64,000 nt of DNA, from positions 5,825 to 69,824 of the forward strand of contig UQWD01000012.1 in assembly GCA_900544555.1 (NCBI GenBank), in the 5' to 3' direction. Source of the stretch: an uncultured Eubacteriales bacterium (GTDB lineage: Bacteria > Bacillota > Clostridia > Christensenellales > CAG-138). This document shows positions 8,811 through 18,280 of this stretch, piece after piece. Positions within the stretch are counted from its first letter, which is position 1; the number at the start of each line of letters is the position of its first letter. The notes beneath the pieces are model-generated. The model was not told the DNA's origin and made no database searches. It saw only the letters and a program-made list of their open reading frames with translations. The position numbers and the translations under genes are program-made.

Positions 8811-8902
8811 ATATTTTTTGAAAAAGCTGCTTATTTGCCAAGTCGGATAGCTAATCGACATCAAAACGGCAATCGCAATTTAAAAATATTTGTGAATACC
8901 TA

Positions 8903-8931
8903 TTGCAATTGTAATTACTTTTTGATATAAT
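8903..8931 (+). promoter_or_regulatory. Sigma-A-type promoter of the restriction island
   Basis: TTGCAA (8903-8908), a 17-base spacer and TATAAT (8926-8931) form a near-consensus promoter about 40 bases before the TTG start at 8974. The palindrome ATTGCAAT (8902-8909) covers the -35 box and could be an operator. It is the only strong promoter I see for the genes from 8974 onward. Confidence 0.75.
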
Positions 8932-8973
8932 GTTAAATGTGTAACTCTATGTGCGACGAAGGAGGGTTTCAAC

Positions 8974-9180
8974 TTGCCTGAAAATAAACCGAGAGAACCA
9001 ATGGAACACCATAACATAGGCGATTTCTTAAAAGGTCAATCCTCGAAAATACTCACGTCCATTGCGGACGCTGACAAGACCGCGTTTGTTCTGAAGAACG
9101 GCAAGCCCATCGTGGTCGTAATGTCGAACGAACGATACGAAAGGCTGCTCAAAGCCGGGATTGATATCAATGATTACTAA
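8974..9180 (+). CDS. Phd/YefM-like antitoxin-type protein
   Basis: 68 residues. The TTG at 8974 is chosen because AAGGAGGG lies seven bases upstream; the next ATG (9001) has no site. The text IGDFLKGQSSKILTSIADADKTAFVLKNGKPIVVVMSNERYERLL is the Phd/YefM fold, a dimeric DNA-binding antitoxin that normally autorepresses its operon. No toxin of the Doc or YoeB type follows; the next gene is hsdM, which overlaps or abuts the stop. I infer a regulator of the restriction operon or an antitoxin remnant. The palindrome over the promoter would be a fitting target. Confidence 0.75.
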   Translation: MPENKPREPMEHHNIGDFLKGQSSKILTSIADADKTAFVLKNGKPIVVVMSNERYERLLKAGIDINDY

Positions 9181-9199
9181 GAATACGGAGGCTTATGAT

Positions 9200-11326
9200 A
9201 TGGCAAAAGCACGAATAACCGAGGTTATGCTGGACGATACCAGCATAAACGTCAGCAAAGAAGTTGACCTTGTCTTCTCAATTGCAAACAGCTTGAGAGG
9301 TGCCTATAAATCAGATAAATACAAAGACGTGATTATCCCGATGATAATCATCCGTCGCTTTGAGTGCGCTCTGACGAAAACCAAGGATAAAGTTGTGGAG
9401 CGTTACAATGCGAACCGAGAAACACCTACCCAGATACTGGAGTCAATCTCTGGCTATCGGTTTTACAATACGAGCCGCTATACTCTTGCGGAACTCTTGA
9501 ACGATGCAGATAACATCGTCTCCAACTTCAAGAGCTACATAGAGGGCTTTTCTCAAAACGTGCAGGACATTATCCACAACCTTGATTTCGAGAAGGAAAT
9601 CGAGAAAATGGATAAAAATAACCGCTTGTTAGGCGTGGTCAGGAAGTTCTCCGAACTTGACCTGAACCCAAACACCATTGACGGCATTAAAGCGGGATAT
9701 ATGTTTGAGGAGATTATCCGAAGGTTCTCTGAAAACGCAGAAGCTGGTGACCACTACACCCCGAGAGAGGTAATTCGCTTGCTTGTGAATATCATTTTGG
9801 CGGAGGGATGCGATGACCTATATACCGAGCGCCGCGTTGCCACCGTGTTGGATATGGCTTGCGGTTCCGGCGGTATGCTTTCAACGACCCACGACTTCAT
9901 CACGAGAATGAACCCTGATGCCGAAGTGCGTCTGTTTGGTCAGGAAATAAACCCCGAGTCTTATGCCATCTGCCTCGCGGATATGCTCATCAAGGGTGAG
10001 AACGCGGACAACATAAGGCTTCAAGACACTATGAAGGCGGACTGTTTTGCAAATCAAGATATGCGTATCGTTATAGCCAATCCTCCGTTTGGTGCGGCTT
10101 GGGGTGGCAAGGATGCCGCTGACGGCGTGGAGTCTGCGGTCAAGAAGGAACACAAGAAAGCAGAGAAAGGTGAACCGAGTCGTTTTCCGTGGGGGCTGCC
10201 GTCGTCAGGCGATATGCAGCTTCTCTTTATGCAACACGCTATCAGCAAGATGAGCAAAGATGGTCGTGCCGCTATTATCAGTAACGGCTCACCACTCTTC
10301 AGCGGGAACACAACGAGCGGAGAAAGTCAGATAAGGCGTTATATGCTTGAAAACGACCTTATCGAAGCTATCATAGCTTTGCCGACAGACCTTTTCTACA
10401 ATACCAGCATTGGGATTTATGCCTTTATCCTTTCGAAAAATAAGCGTCCGGAGCGTCGCGGTAAGATTCAGCTTATCAATGCGGTTGATATGTGGAAACC
10501 TCTCCGTAAATCACTCGGCAAGAAGCGCAAGGAAATCTCAAAGGATGACAGGACTCGGATAACCGAGATTTACTCGTACTTTGAAGAGGGACCGTACTGC
10601 AAAATCTTTGACAACGAGGAGTTTATGTACAAAGAGTATGCGGTCTTCCAGCCGTTGCAGAGGACAGGCTCACTGTCGGTAGCAAATGTCGAGGCATTAA
10701 AGGGAAGCGTTCTATTTACAGCGAACTCATACATTTTCAATGAGGCTGAGTATGAGGAGTTACTCGAAACCGACCCCCGTGAGGGTGATGCCGAAAAGAA
10801 GTATCAAAAGTACGTCAAGGGTAAGGAATTCACAGATGCTGTAATAGCTATCTTAGAGAAGAACACCGACGATACCGAGTACAATGACTTTTCTGATTTG
10901 GTGGCAAAGCTAAAAGAACTAATCGGCGATGTGGATGGAATGACTGACAGTCGCCTGAATAGCATCGCGATGGAGATGTCTGTGATGGACAAGACTGCCG
11001 TTGTGCAGAAGAACAAGAAAGGTGAGGTTCTTACGGACCCGACCACGAAAGACACCGAAATAGTAGGGTTGCGGATAGATGTAGAGGAATACTTCAAGCG
11101 CGAAGTATACCCTCATGTTCCTGATGCACTTTATTCCTACGAATATGACCCGACCAAGAAGGTCACCACAACCAATAAGGAAAAACTGGGTGCGGAGTTT
11201 CCATTTACTCGCTACTTCTACGAATATAAAGCCCCGGAGAAAGCCGATGACCTATTGGCTCAATTTGCCGAGATTGAGAGTGGCGTTGAGTCAAAAGTAG
11301 CTTCCTTGCTTGGAGGTGCGCATTGA
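9200..11326 (+). CDS. hsdM: Type I restriction-modification, methyltransferase subunit
   Basis: About 708 residues from ATG 9200, preceded by GGAGG; TTG 9161 and ATG 9170 overlap the upstream gene and are less likely. An N-terminal helical domain (VFSIANSLRGAYKSDKYKDVIIPMIIIRRF) precedes the N6-adenine methyltransferase core: motif I DMACGSGGML near residue 217 and motif IV NPPFG near 293. The product methylates adenine in the site chosen by HsdS and is needed for restriction. The C-terminal 230 residues or so extend beyond the shorter HsdM type and end in a region (FTRYFYEYKAPEKADDLLAQFAEIES) likely to contact HsdS. The stop overlaps the hsdS start (TGATG). No lesion seen. Confidence 0.95.
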   Translation: MAKARITEVMLDDTSINVSKEVDLVFSIANSLRGAYKSDKYKDVIIPMIIIRRFECALTKTKDKVVERYNANRETPTQILESISGYRFYNTSRYTLAELLNDADNIVSNFKSYIEGFSQNVQDIIHNLDFEKEIEKMDKNNRLLGVVRKFSELDLNPNTIDGIKAGYMFEEIIRRFSENAEAGDHYTPREVIRLLVNIILAEGCDDLYTERRVATVLDMACGSGGMLSTTHDFITRMNPDAEVRLFGQEINPESYAICLADMLIKGENADNIRLQDTMKADCFANQDMRIVIANPPFGAAWGGKDAADGVESAVKKEHKKAEKGEPSRFPWGLPSSGDMQLLFMQHAISKMSKDGRAAIISNGSPLFSGNTTSGESQIRRYMLENDLIEAIIALPTDLFYNTSIGIYAFILSKNKRPERRGKIQLINAVDMWKPLRKSLGKKRKEISKDDRTRITEIYSYFEEGPYCKIFDNEEFMYKEYAVFQPLQRTGSLSVANVEALKGSVLFTANSYIFNEAEYEELLETDPREGDAEKKYQKYVKGKEFTDAVIAILEKNTDDTEYNDFSDLVAKLKELIGDVDGMTDSRLNSIAMEMSVMDKTAVVQKNKKGEVLTDPTTKDTEIVGLRIDVEEYFKREVYPHVPDALYSYEYDPTKKVTTTNKEKLGAEFPFTRYFYEYKAPEKADDLLAQFAEIESGVESKVASLLGGAH

Positions 11327-12612
11327 TGGTGGAAACTATGAAGCCAAGTGGAATTGAAGGCTTTTTTGACATTCCTGCCGATTGGGAAGTAAACAAAATG
11401 GCGTATGTGTTCTCGTTTGGTAAAGGGCTTAGCATTACCAAGGAAGACCTGCAAGACGAAGGCATACCTGCGATAAGCTATGGAGATATTCACTCCCGAT
11501 TTGGGTTTGAAATCGACCCAGCGATAAATGAACTCAGATGTGTTGACCCTAAGTATATTAGGTCATCCCCGAGCGCATTGTTACACTTCGGGGATTTCGT
11601 TTTCGCAGATACGTCAGAAGACGTTGCGGGCTCTGGAAACTTTACTCATTTGAACAGTACGATGACAACTTTTGCGAGTTATCATACGATAACCGCTCGC
11701 GCAAAAAGAGAACTCGATTGCCGATACATGGCGTATCTTTTCGATTCAGAGCCATTTAGGACTCAGATTAGAAACCGTGTGTCTGGCGTTAAGGTTTTCA
11801 GCATTACGCAACAGATATTGAAAAGCGCAAAACTGTTACTCCCCCCGCTGAACGAGCAGAAAGCCATCGCCGCTCTTCTTGATGACCGCTGTGGTCAGGT
11901 AGACAGCATCGTTGCCGACTTGGAGCGGCAAGTCGAGATTTTGCAGCAATATAAAAAATCCCTCATTACCGAAACGGTAACAAAGGGCTTGGATAAGTCT
12001 GTGCCGATGAAAGACAGCGGTATCGACTGGATGGGGAAAATACCTGCCCATTGGGAAGTTAAGCGACTTAAATACGTGATGAACAATCACGACTCTAAAC
12101 GCAAACCGATTGAAGCATCTGAACGTAGTCAAAGTGGAGATGTTTTGTATGACTATTATGGTGCAAGCGGGGTTGTGGATAAGATTGATGATTATATTTT
12201 CGATATGACTGCAATTCTTATTGGAGAAGACGGAGCAAATTTAGTTTTACGCAATCTTCCGTTGATATATATTGCCTCTGGGAAGTATTGGGTAAACAAC
12301 CATGCTCACATTTTGACACCGAAAGTAGGTCACGACCTGTGGTATATGGCACACCTTATGGAAATTATTGATTATAAGGATTTTATTACAGGATCCGCTC
12401 AGCCGAAACTATCACAGGAGAAACTGAATAACGTCTTACTGATTACTCCACCTGAAAGTGAGCAGTGTCAGATAGGCCAGTTTCTTAACACAAAATGCGC
12501 CGAAGTCGATGCCATCATCGCCGAGAAACAACGTGCGGCTGAAACCATGCGACAGTACAAGAAGTCGCTGATATATGAATACGTTACGGGCAAGAAACGT
12601 GTTGCCTTTTAA
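11326..12612 (+). CDS. hsdS: Type I restriction-modification, specificity subunit
   Basis: About 428 residues from ATG 11326 (site GGAGGTG nine bases upstream). There are two target-recognition domains, each opening with a PADWEV/PAHWEV-type motif, and two repeated helical spacers: LLDDRCGQVDSIVADLERQVEILQQYKKSLI in the middle and FLNTKCAEVDAIIAEKQRAAETMRQYKKSLI at the end. These spacers form the paired coiled coils that set the gap between the half-sites. The recognition sequence cannot be read from the protein. A single hsdS is present and I see no inverted hsdS copies nearby, so shuffling of specificity is not supported. Confidence 0.93.
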   Translation: MVETMKPSGIEGFFDIPADWEVNKMAYVFSFGKGLSITKEDLQDEGIPAISYGDIHSRFGFEIDPAINELRCVDPKYIRSSPSALLHFGDFVFADTSEDVAGSGNFTHLNSTMTTFASYHTITARAKRELDCRYMAYLFDSEPFRTQIRNRVSGVKVFSITQQILKSAKLLLPPLNEQKAIAALLDDRCGQVDSIVADLERQVEILQQYKKSLITETVTKGLDKSVPMKDSGIDWMGKIPAHWEVKRLKYVMNNHDSKRKPIEASERSQSGDVLYDYYGASGVVDKIDDYIFDMTAILIGEDGANLVLRNLPLIYIASGKYWVNNHAHILTPKVGHDLWYMAHLMEIIDYKDFITGSAQPKLSQEKLNNVLLITPPESEQCQIGQFLNTKCAEVDAIIAEKQRAAETMRQYKKSLIYEYVTGKKRVAF

Positions 12613-12639
12613 CATAGAAAAACGAGGAGGAAAAGCACA

Positions 12640-15600
12640 ATGCCTATTTTTGCGAATCAGCTAAAGGAAAAAGAGGACTACCAAAAGCTGATACTGGAGG
12701 AGTTGCGTGACCGCAATGGTTACACTATCCGCAACGCCCAGACCGACTATAGCGCGGAATACGCTATGGATATCGGGATGCTGTTAAAGTTCCTCTGGGA
12801 TACACAACCTGATATGGTCGAGAAGCTGCAAAAGCAATACTCCGACAAAGCCGAAAAGAGGCTTGTAAACTTCCTGAACAACGAGATTAACCATTCGAGC
12901 CGTTCGCTTATTGACGTTTTCAAGCGTGGTATCGACTTAGGTAACGGCATCAAATTCGACTTGATGTACCGTCGCCCCGCGACAACGTTCAATGAGAACC
13001 AAAACAGGCTCTACAGGCAAAATATACTCTCTGTCATGGAGGAGGTCTATCACAAAGACGGCGAGCGAATCGACCTTGTGCTGTTCCTGAATGGGCTTGC
13101 CATCTTTGCGGTGGAACTCAAGTGCAATACGTCCGGGCAGAACTACGAGAACGCCATCACCCAGTATAAACGCGAACGTGACCCCAATACTCGCCTCTTC
13201 AAGTTCAAGAGCGGTGTGTTCGCGGTATTTGCGATGGATTTGAATGAGGTATACTTCTGTACCGCCTTGCGAGGAGCGAACTCATTTTTCATGCCATTTA
13301 ACAAGGGTGTTCAGAAGTCCGCCGATAAGCCATACTCTATCGGCAAGGGAAACCCGCACAATGAGAACGGCATTAACGTCTCCTATATGTGGGAAAACAT
13401 ATGGACTAAGGACAAGATTATTCTGCTTATCGAACGTTTCATCTTTATTGAAAAGAAGAAGAGTAAGAACGCAGATACGGGCAAGGTGACAACAAAAGAA
13501 ACTCTTATCTTTCCGCGCTATCATCAGTTACGGGCAGTCGAGAACCTTACGGCAGATATAAAGAAAAATCGCACAAGTTCCAACTATCTGATAGAGCATT
13601 CGGCGGGAAGCGGCAAGACAAATACTATTGCGTGGCTTGCTCATATACTCGCTTCGTTGCACGATGATGAGGATAACAATATATTTAGTAACATAATTGT
13701 CATCACTGACCGTATTATCGTTGACCAGCAGTTACAGGAAGCCATCAAGGGCATTGACCACAAGAGCGGTCTGCTTAAGGTCATGGACGAGAAGTGCAAT
13801 TCGAGCGACCTTGCGACTGCCTTGCGCGGGAACATCAAGATTATAGTTACGACCGTCCACAAGTTCTACTACATCCTTGAGAACAATCTGCTCGGCTCAT
13901 TGAAGGATAAAACTTTTGCTGTGCTGATTGATGAGGCACATTCCTCTACTGAGGGCGATCTTATGAGAGCCGTCACTACGGTTTTGGCGGGCGGCAAAGT
14001 CGCTGATGTTGATGTCGATGCAGAAGAAGCCGAAGAAGAGGGCGAAGAACTCACCACAGACGAAAAAATCAAGGTTGAGCGGGCGAAATCAGGCAAGCAG
14101 CCAAATGTGTCGATGATTGCCTTTACAGCCACTCCTAAACCCGGCACGATTCAGCTTTTCGGTACGCTGAATGACGAGGGTAAGAAGACTGCCTTTGACC
14201 TCTATTCAATGCGACAGGCTATTGAAGAGGGGTATATTCTCAATGTGTTGGACAACTACGTGACGTGGCAGACCTATTTCAAAATCAATAAGGCAATTGA
14301 GGACGACCCCGAACTGAAGTCGATTACCGCCAAGCGTAAAATCGCTCGTTTTATCGACCTACATGATACGAACATATCACAGAAGGTTGAAATTATCATC
14401 GAGCATTTCAGGCACAATATCGCCAATATGCTTGATAGCAGGGCAAAGGCAATGGTAGTGACATCTTCACGACCCGCTGCCGTAAAGTACAAGAATGAGT
14501 TTGAGAAGTATATCGAGGCACATAAGTATACCAATATCCACGCCCTCATAGCATTCTCGGGCAAGGTCAAACTTAATGGCGATGAATATACCGAACCGGG
14601 CGTGAATGGATTCAGCGAGGAAAGCTTGCGTGACGAGTTCGATAAAAGCATCTATCAGGTGCTTATAGTCGCTAACAAGTACCAGACAGGCTTCGACCAG
14701 CCAAAACTGGTGGCAATGTATGTAGACAAGAAACTCAGAGGCGTTTCGGCGGTTCAGACGCTTTCTCGTTTGAACAGGATATTCCCGCCATATGACAAGC
14801 GTACATTTATCCTTGATTTCAAGAACAAAGCGGATGATATTCTCAAGGCGTTTGCGCCGTTTTACGAGGAAACGGAGTTGTTTGAGACCATTTCCCCTTC
14901 CGATATTCGCAAGTTGGAAGAAGAAATCGAGTTCTACGACATCTTGACTGAGAACGACATTGCGGAGTTCAACGACCTTTTGTATTTGCCTAAACGCACA
15001 TCAAAGCAGAAACAGCGTATGTGGGCATTACTTGACAACTCCGCCCGCGAGGTTTACAAGAAGCCATCTGAGGAGCAGTTCGCTATTAGAACGACTATCC
15101 GACGCTTTCTAAAGGTGTATTGCTTCCTCATTCAGGCAACGTGCTATGAAGATGTGGACTTGCACAAACGATACAATTACCTTTCGTACTTGGTGAAAGA
15201 ACTGGATATTAAGGGCGGCAATGATTTTGATATCGCCGATAAAATTACGGTAAGCGATTTCGAACAGAAGAAAATCGCAGAAATCACTAAGCCCGAAATT
15301 AAATCCAAGCCTGAGCTAAAGATTAATACTCCGAAGCCAGCCACACCCGAAGCGGAGCAACTCAAAATGCTTTCGGTAATAATCGAAGAACTGAACACGG
15401 TATACGGAAGCAGGGGTGACCCTGATGTAAGAACAAAAGCAGCTCTCCAGATAAGAGAGCTATTGCTGAAAGACCCTCGCCTTAAAGCGAGCGCAAAGAA
15501 TAATCCTTTCTCGGACTTCAAATTCACTTACAAGGACAGCGTTTCCGATGCCCTTGTAAAGGGATACGACGACAATGTGGACTTTTACACGCTACTCTTG

Positions 15601-15678
15601 GGTAATGAAGAGTTACGGGATAAAATCACTAACATTTTTGCGGAGGAGATATATAGGGTTCTGAGAGAGAGCAATTGA
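12640..15678 (+). CDS. hsdR: Type I restriction-modification, restriction/translocase subunit
   Basis: 1012 residues from ATG 12640 (AGGAGG upstream), 27 bases after hsdS. The N-terminal PD-(D/E)xK nuclease reads RIDLVLFLNGLAIFAVELK near residues 140-162. The superfamily 2 motor has Walker A SAGSGKT near residue 322 and a DEAH box (IDEAHSS) near 430, followed by FTATPKPG (motif III) and QTLSRLNRIFP (motif VI). The protein cuts unmodified DNA after ATP-driven translocation. Length and motifs are complete, so with hsdM and hsdS this is a full system. An acidic insert (VDVDAEEAEEEGEEL) near residue 455 is a minor peculiarity. Confidence 0.95.
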   Translation: MPIFANQLKEKEDYQKLILEELRDRNGYTIRNAQTDYSAEYAMDIGMLLKFLWDTQPDMVEKLQKQYSDKAEKRLVNFLNNEINHSSRSLIDVFKRGIDLGNGIKFDLMYRRPATTFNENQNRLYRQNILSVMEEVYHKDGERIDLVLFLNGLAIFAVELKCNTSGQNYENAITQYKRERDPNTRLFKFKSGVFAVFAMDLNEVYFCTALRGANSFFMPFNKGVQKSADKPYSIGKGNPHNENGINVSYMWENIWTKDKIILLIERFIFIEKKKSKNADTGKVTTKETLIFPRYHQLRAVENLTADIKKNRTSSNYLIEHSAGSGKTNTIAWLAHILASLHDDEDNNIFSNIIVITDRIIVDQQLQEAIKGIDHKSGLLKVMDEKCNSSDLATALRGNIKIIVTTVHKFYYILENNLLGSLKDKTFAVLIDEAHSSTEGDLMRAVTTVLAGGKVADVDVDAEEAEEEGEELTTDEKIKVERAKSGKQPNVSMIAFTATPKPGTIQLFGTLNDEGKKTAFDLYSMRQAIEEGYILNVLDNYVTWQTYFKINKAIEDDPELKSITAKRKIARFIDLHDTNISQKVEIIIEHFRHNIANMLDSRAKAMVVTSSRPAAVKYKNEFEKYIEAHKYTNIHALIAFSGKVKLNGDEYTEPGVNGFSEESLRDEFDKSIYQVLIVANKYQTGFDQPKLVAMYVDKKLRGVSAVQTLSRLNRIFPPYDKRTFILDFKNKADDILKAFAPFYEETELFETISPSDIRKLEEEIEFYDILTENDIAEFNDLLYLPKRTSKQKQRMWALLDNSAREVYKKPSEEQFAIRTTIRRFLKVYCFLIQATCYEDVDLHKRYNYLSYLVKELDIKGGNDFDIADKITVSDFEQKKIAEITKPEIKSKPELKINTPKPATPEAEQLKMLSVIIEELNTVYGSRGDPDVRTKAALQIRELLLKDPRLKASAKNNPFSDFKFTYKDSVSDALVKGYDDNVDFYTLLLGNEELRDKITNIFAEEIYRVLRESN

Positions 15679-15759
15679 TAAAGGAACACGACAACTTACG
15701 GGCTGCCACGAGCCGCCCTATCTCTCGTTGAGAAATAAGCTGCCAAGGAGAATGGGCGG

Positions 15760-17361
15760 ATGGAGTACGTATACAACAAAACTACACTTGTACCTGAAAA
15801 CGTAAACAGGGACACATATGACGAAGTAGCTGCAGACTTCCTCAAGCATTATGGGTTTGAGGAGTGCCTTATTACGCCTATGCCTGTCCCTATTTTTGAA
15901 ATAGCAAGAAAGCGCATGAATCTGACGGTATACACTACACAGCAACTATCGAAGAACTGTGATGTCCTTGGTACGATTGCGTTTGCCGACGGTGATGTCG
16001 AGGTATATGACCCCGGCGCTAAAGACAGTTTTGCTTTTGCTGTCGAACGTGGGACAGTTCTTATTGACTGTACCATAAATCACGAAGGACGCGAAAACAA
16101 CACAATGGCACACGAGTGCGTCCATTGGCACATACACAGGTATTACTTTGATAAATTGAAAAAGCAGACCGTCAACTCAGACATAGCTTTCCGTTGCCCT
16201 GTTCGCATTTCCGATAGCGATGCGTCCACGCGCGATGAAGAGCGGATGGAAAAGCAGGCTCGGGCGATAGCACCACGCATACTTATGCCCAAGGAAGCCG
16301 CCAAAAAGAAAATACGTGAGCTTCTGGTTGCTTATAGTTATGATGCGGACTCACCAAAGCGTACAGCAATACTGACAGCCGTAGTTGATGAGTTGGCTTC
16401 GTTCTTTTGTGTATCAAAGCAATCAGCAAAATACCGAATGATTGACTTGGGCTTCTTGAATCGTGAGGATGCATCTGAAATATATAATTTTGGCAACGAC
16501 AATACGGCGGTTTTTGATTTCGCAGAGAGTCCACTTACAGTACCGACAAGCAACCATCATTTGACGCGGCACATTTCACTCAAACACGCATTCTTCGAGT
16601 TTGGTCGTAACGCTGCATTCAGAGAAATTCTTGGGAGCGGCAGATTTCGCTTCGCAGAAAATGCCTTTGTTATCAATGACCCCAAATATGTATATCAAGA
16701 TGATAAAGGTACATTCAAGCTGACGGACTTTGCAATCGGCCATCAAGATGAATGCACTTTGGTTTTTGAGTATGCATTGTCTCCGTCATTCAATCTCGCT
16801 GCAGATGAACTCATGCATTCGGGCGAGATAATGCTCAAGACTGTTACACAGTATCAGTTTCTGCAAAGGATAGAAACCAATTACAAGAAACTACCAAGAT
16901 ATACAACCAACGTTCTTAATGACAAGACTTTTGATGTTGCTAAGGCACTCTCTGTTGTTAAAGAGGATTTTGGGAAATATGCGGCAGTTCGAAAGGCAAC
17001 AAATCCTATTACAGACTTCTGGGAGAGGGTCGAACAAATAAAAGCGGCAAAGGGAATGAGGAATAGCCACCTAAAAGACCGTTCCGGACTCGACGACGCC
17101 ACTCTCAGCCGCATAAAACTGAAAAAGACAACGGTTACTCTTCGTGTTGGCGTAGCACTATGTTTTGGGCTTGATTTGGATTTAGAAGAATCGCAAAAAC
17201 TATTATCATTGGCAAACCTTACGCTTAACGATAACCCGCAGTGTCTCGCTTACAAGTTCGTAATAGAGAATTTCAGGGATTGCCCGTTGTTCGAGAAAAA
17301 TGAAGTCCTTGCAAACTTGGGTGCGGAACCAATTGGTGTGCAGTCAAAAGATGATGAATAA
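15760..17361 (+). CDS. ImmA/IrrE-type zinc protease with C-terminal helix-turn-helix
   Basis: 533 residues. HExxH is HECVH at residues 118-122, inside NTMAHECVHWHIHRYYF, typical of the ImmA/IrrE family, which cleaves repressors on DNA damage or phage induction. After a middle region (FCVSKQSAKYRMIDLGFL resembles the usual ImmA C-terminal helix) come about 250 extra residues, ending in an XRE-like helix-turn-helix near 425-470 (RNSHLKDRSGLDDATLSRI). So protease and DNA-binding domains are on one chain. It starts 81 bases after hsdR, with the ATG (15760) behind a GGAGAATGGGCGG leader. I infer a regulator or damage sensor of the island; substrate unknown. Confidence 0.8.
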   Translation: MEYVYNKTTLVPENVNRDTYDEVAADFLKHYGFEECLITPMPVPIFEIARKRMNLTVYTTQQLSKNCDVLGTIAFADGDVEVYDPGAKDSFAFAVERGTVLIDCTINHEGRENNTMAHECVHWHIHRYYFDKLKKQTVNSDIAFRCPVRISDSDASTRDEERMEKQARAIAPRILMPKEAAKKKIRELLVAYSYDADSPKRTAILTAVVDELASFFCVSKQSAKYRMIDLGFLNREDASEIYNFGNDNTAVFDFAESPLTVPTSNHHLTRHISLKHAFFEFGRNAAFREILGSGRFRFAENAFVINDPKYVYQDDKGTFKLTDFAIGHQDECTLVFEYALSPSFNLAADELMHSGEIMLKTVTQYQFLQRIETNYKKLPRYTTNVLNDKTFDVAKALSVVKEDFGKYAAVRKATNPITDFWERVEQIKAAKGMRNSHLKDRSGLDDATLSRIKLKKTTVTLRVGVALCFGLDLDLEESQKLLSLANLTLNDNPQCLAYKFVIENFRDCPLFEKNEVLANLGAEPIGVQSKDDE

Positions 17362-17377
17362 TATGGAGGTAGCATAG

Positions 17378-18280
17378 ATGTCAACAAGAGGCAAAAGCAT
17401 AAACCTATTCTTGATGGATGGTGACCCGAACGGTCGCATAAAATGTACCCTTGCCAACTGGACGGGAGTTGCCTATAAAATACCGCGCACCGAACTGGAG
17501 AAATGCAAGGGGCGCGACGACCTCTCGCAAAGCGGTGTCTACTTCCTGTTTGGCACGTCAGATGATACGGGCGAGAGTGTCGTCTATATCGGACAGGCGG
17601 GCGTCCGCAAAAACGGTGAGGGGATCCTTTACCGCTTGCAGGAACATAAGCGCAATCCCGAGAAAGATTACTGGACGGAGGCGGTTGTCTTCACCACGTC
17701 CAACAATTCATTCGGACCCACGGAGATAAGCTACCTTGAGAACCGTTTCACCAATATGGCTACGGCGGCAAAGCGTTATGTCGTCAAGAATGGCAACCAC
17801 CCGTCGCCCGGCAACATTACCGAGGAGAAAGAAAGCGAACTGGAGGAGTTCATTGACTACTCCAAAATCGTGATGGGTACGCTTGGACATAAGGTTTTCG
17901 AGCCGCTGCTGCAAGCTCCGAAACCGTCCGCTCACGGCGAGGATGATGCCGAGGCACAGTTATTCTTCATCAAACGAAGCGGTGCGGACGCAAATAGCCG
18001 ATTGACCAGTGAGGGTATAGTAGTTCTATCGGGAAGCAAAATCCGAGACAAGATTGTACCCAGTTGCCCTGACTACGCAAAAGCGGTCAGGGAGGATAAT
18101 CAAGAGAATATAGACAGCGAGTACGTCCTGCAAAGGGATATTCTATTCAAAACCCCGTCGGGAGCATCGGCATTCGTGCTTGGCGCACCGACCAACGGGA
18201 ATGTTGAGTGGAAAACCGCAGACGGTAAAACGCTGAAGGATATAGAAAACAGTGAAGCAAGCGAGGTGCAGCAGTATTGA
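17378..18280 (+). CDS. GIY-YIG nuclease with DUF4357
   Basis: 300 residues from ATG 17378 (site TGGAGG), 16 bases after the protease gene. The GIY-YIG domain shows GVY at 53-55, YIG at 70-72, an arginine at 86 (YRLQEH) and the metal-binding glutamate at 121 (YLENRF), so all key residues are present. The C-terminus (FKTPSGASAFVLGAPTNGNVEWKTADGKTL) is DUF4357, a small domain often fused to GIY-YIG nucleases and found near restriction systems. The protein probably cuts DNA; whether it attacks modified DNA or assists HsdR is unknown. The next gene starts at TTG 18277 inside this stop codon. Confidence 0.85.
   Translation: MSTRGKSINLFLMDGDPNGRIKCTLANWTGVAYKIPRTELEKCKGRDDLSQSGVYFLFGTSDDTGESVVYIGQAGVRKNGEGILYRLQEHKRNPEKDYWTEAVVFTTSNNSFGPTEISYLENRFTNMATAAKRYVVKNGNHPSPGNITEEKESELEEFIDYSKIVMGTLGHKVFEPLLQAPKPSAHGEDDAEAQLFFIKRSGADANSRLTSEGIVVLSGSKIRDKIVPSCPDYAKAVREDNQENIDSEYVLQRDILFKTPSGASAFVLGAPTNGNVEWKTADGKTLKDIENSEASEVQQY

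Noticed and set aside
11326..12612. Phase-variable hsdS shuffling
   Set aside because: Only one hsdS, no second partial specificity gene, no recombinase next to it and no inverted copies of its target domains seen nearby.
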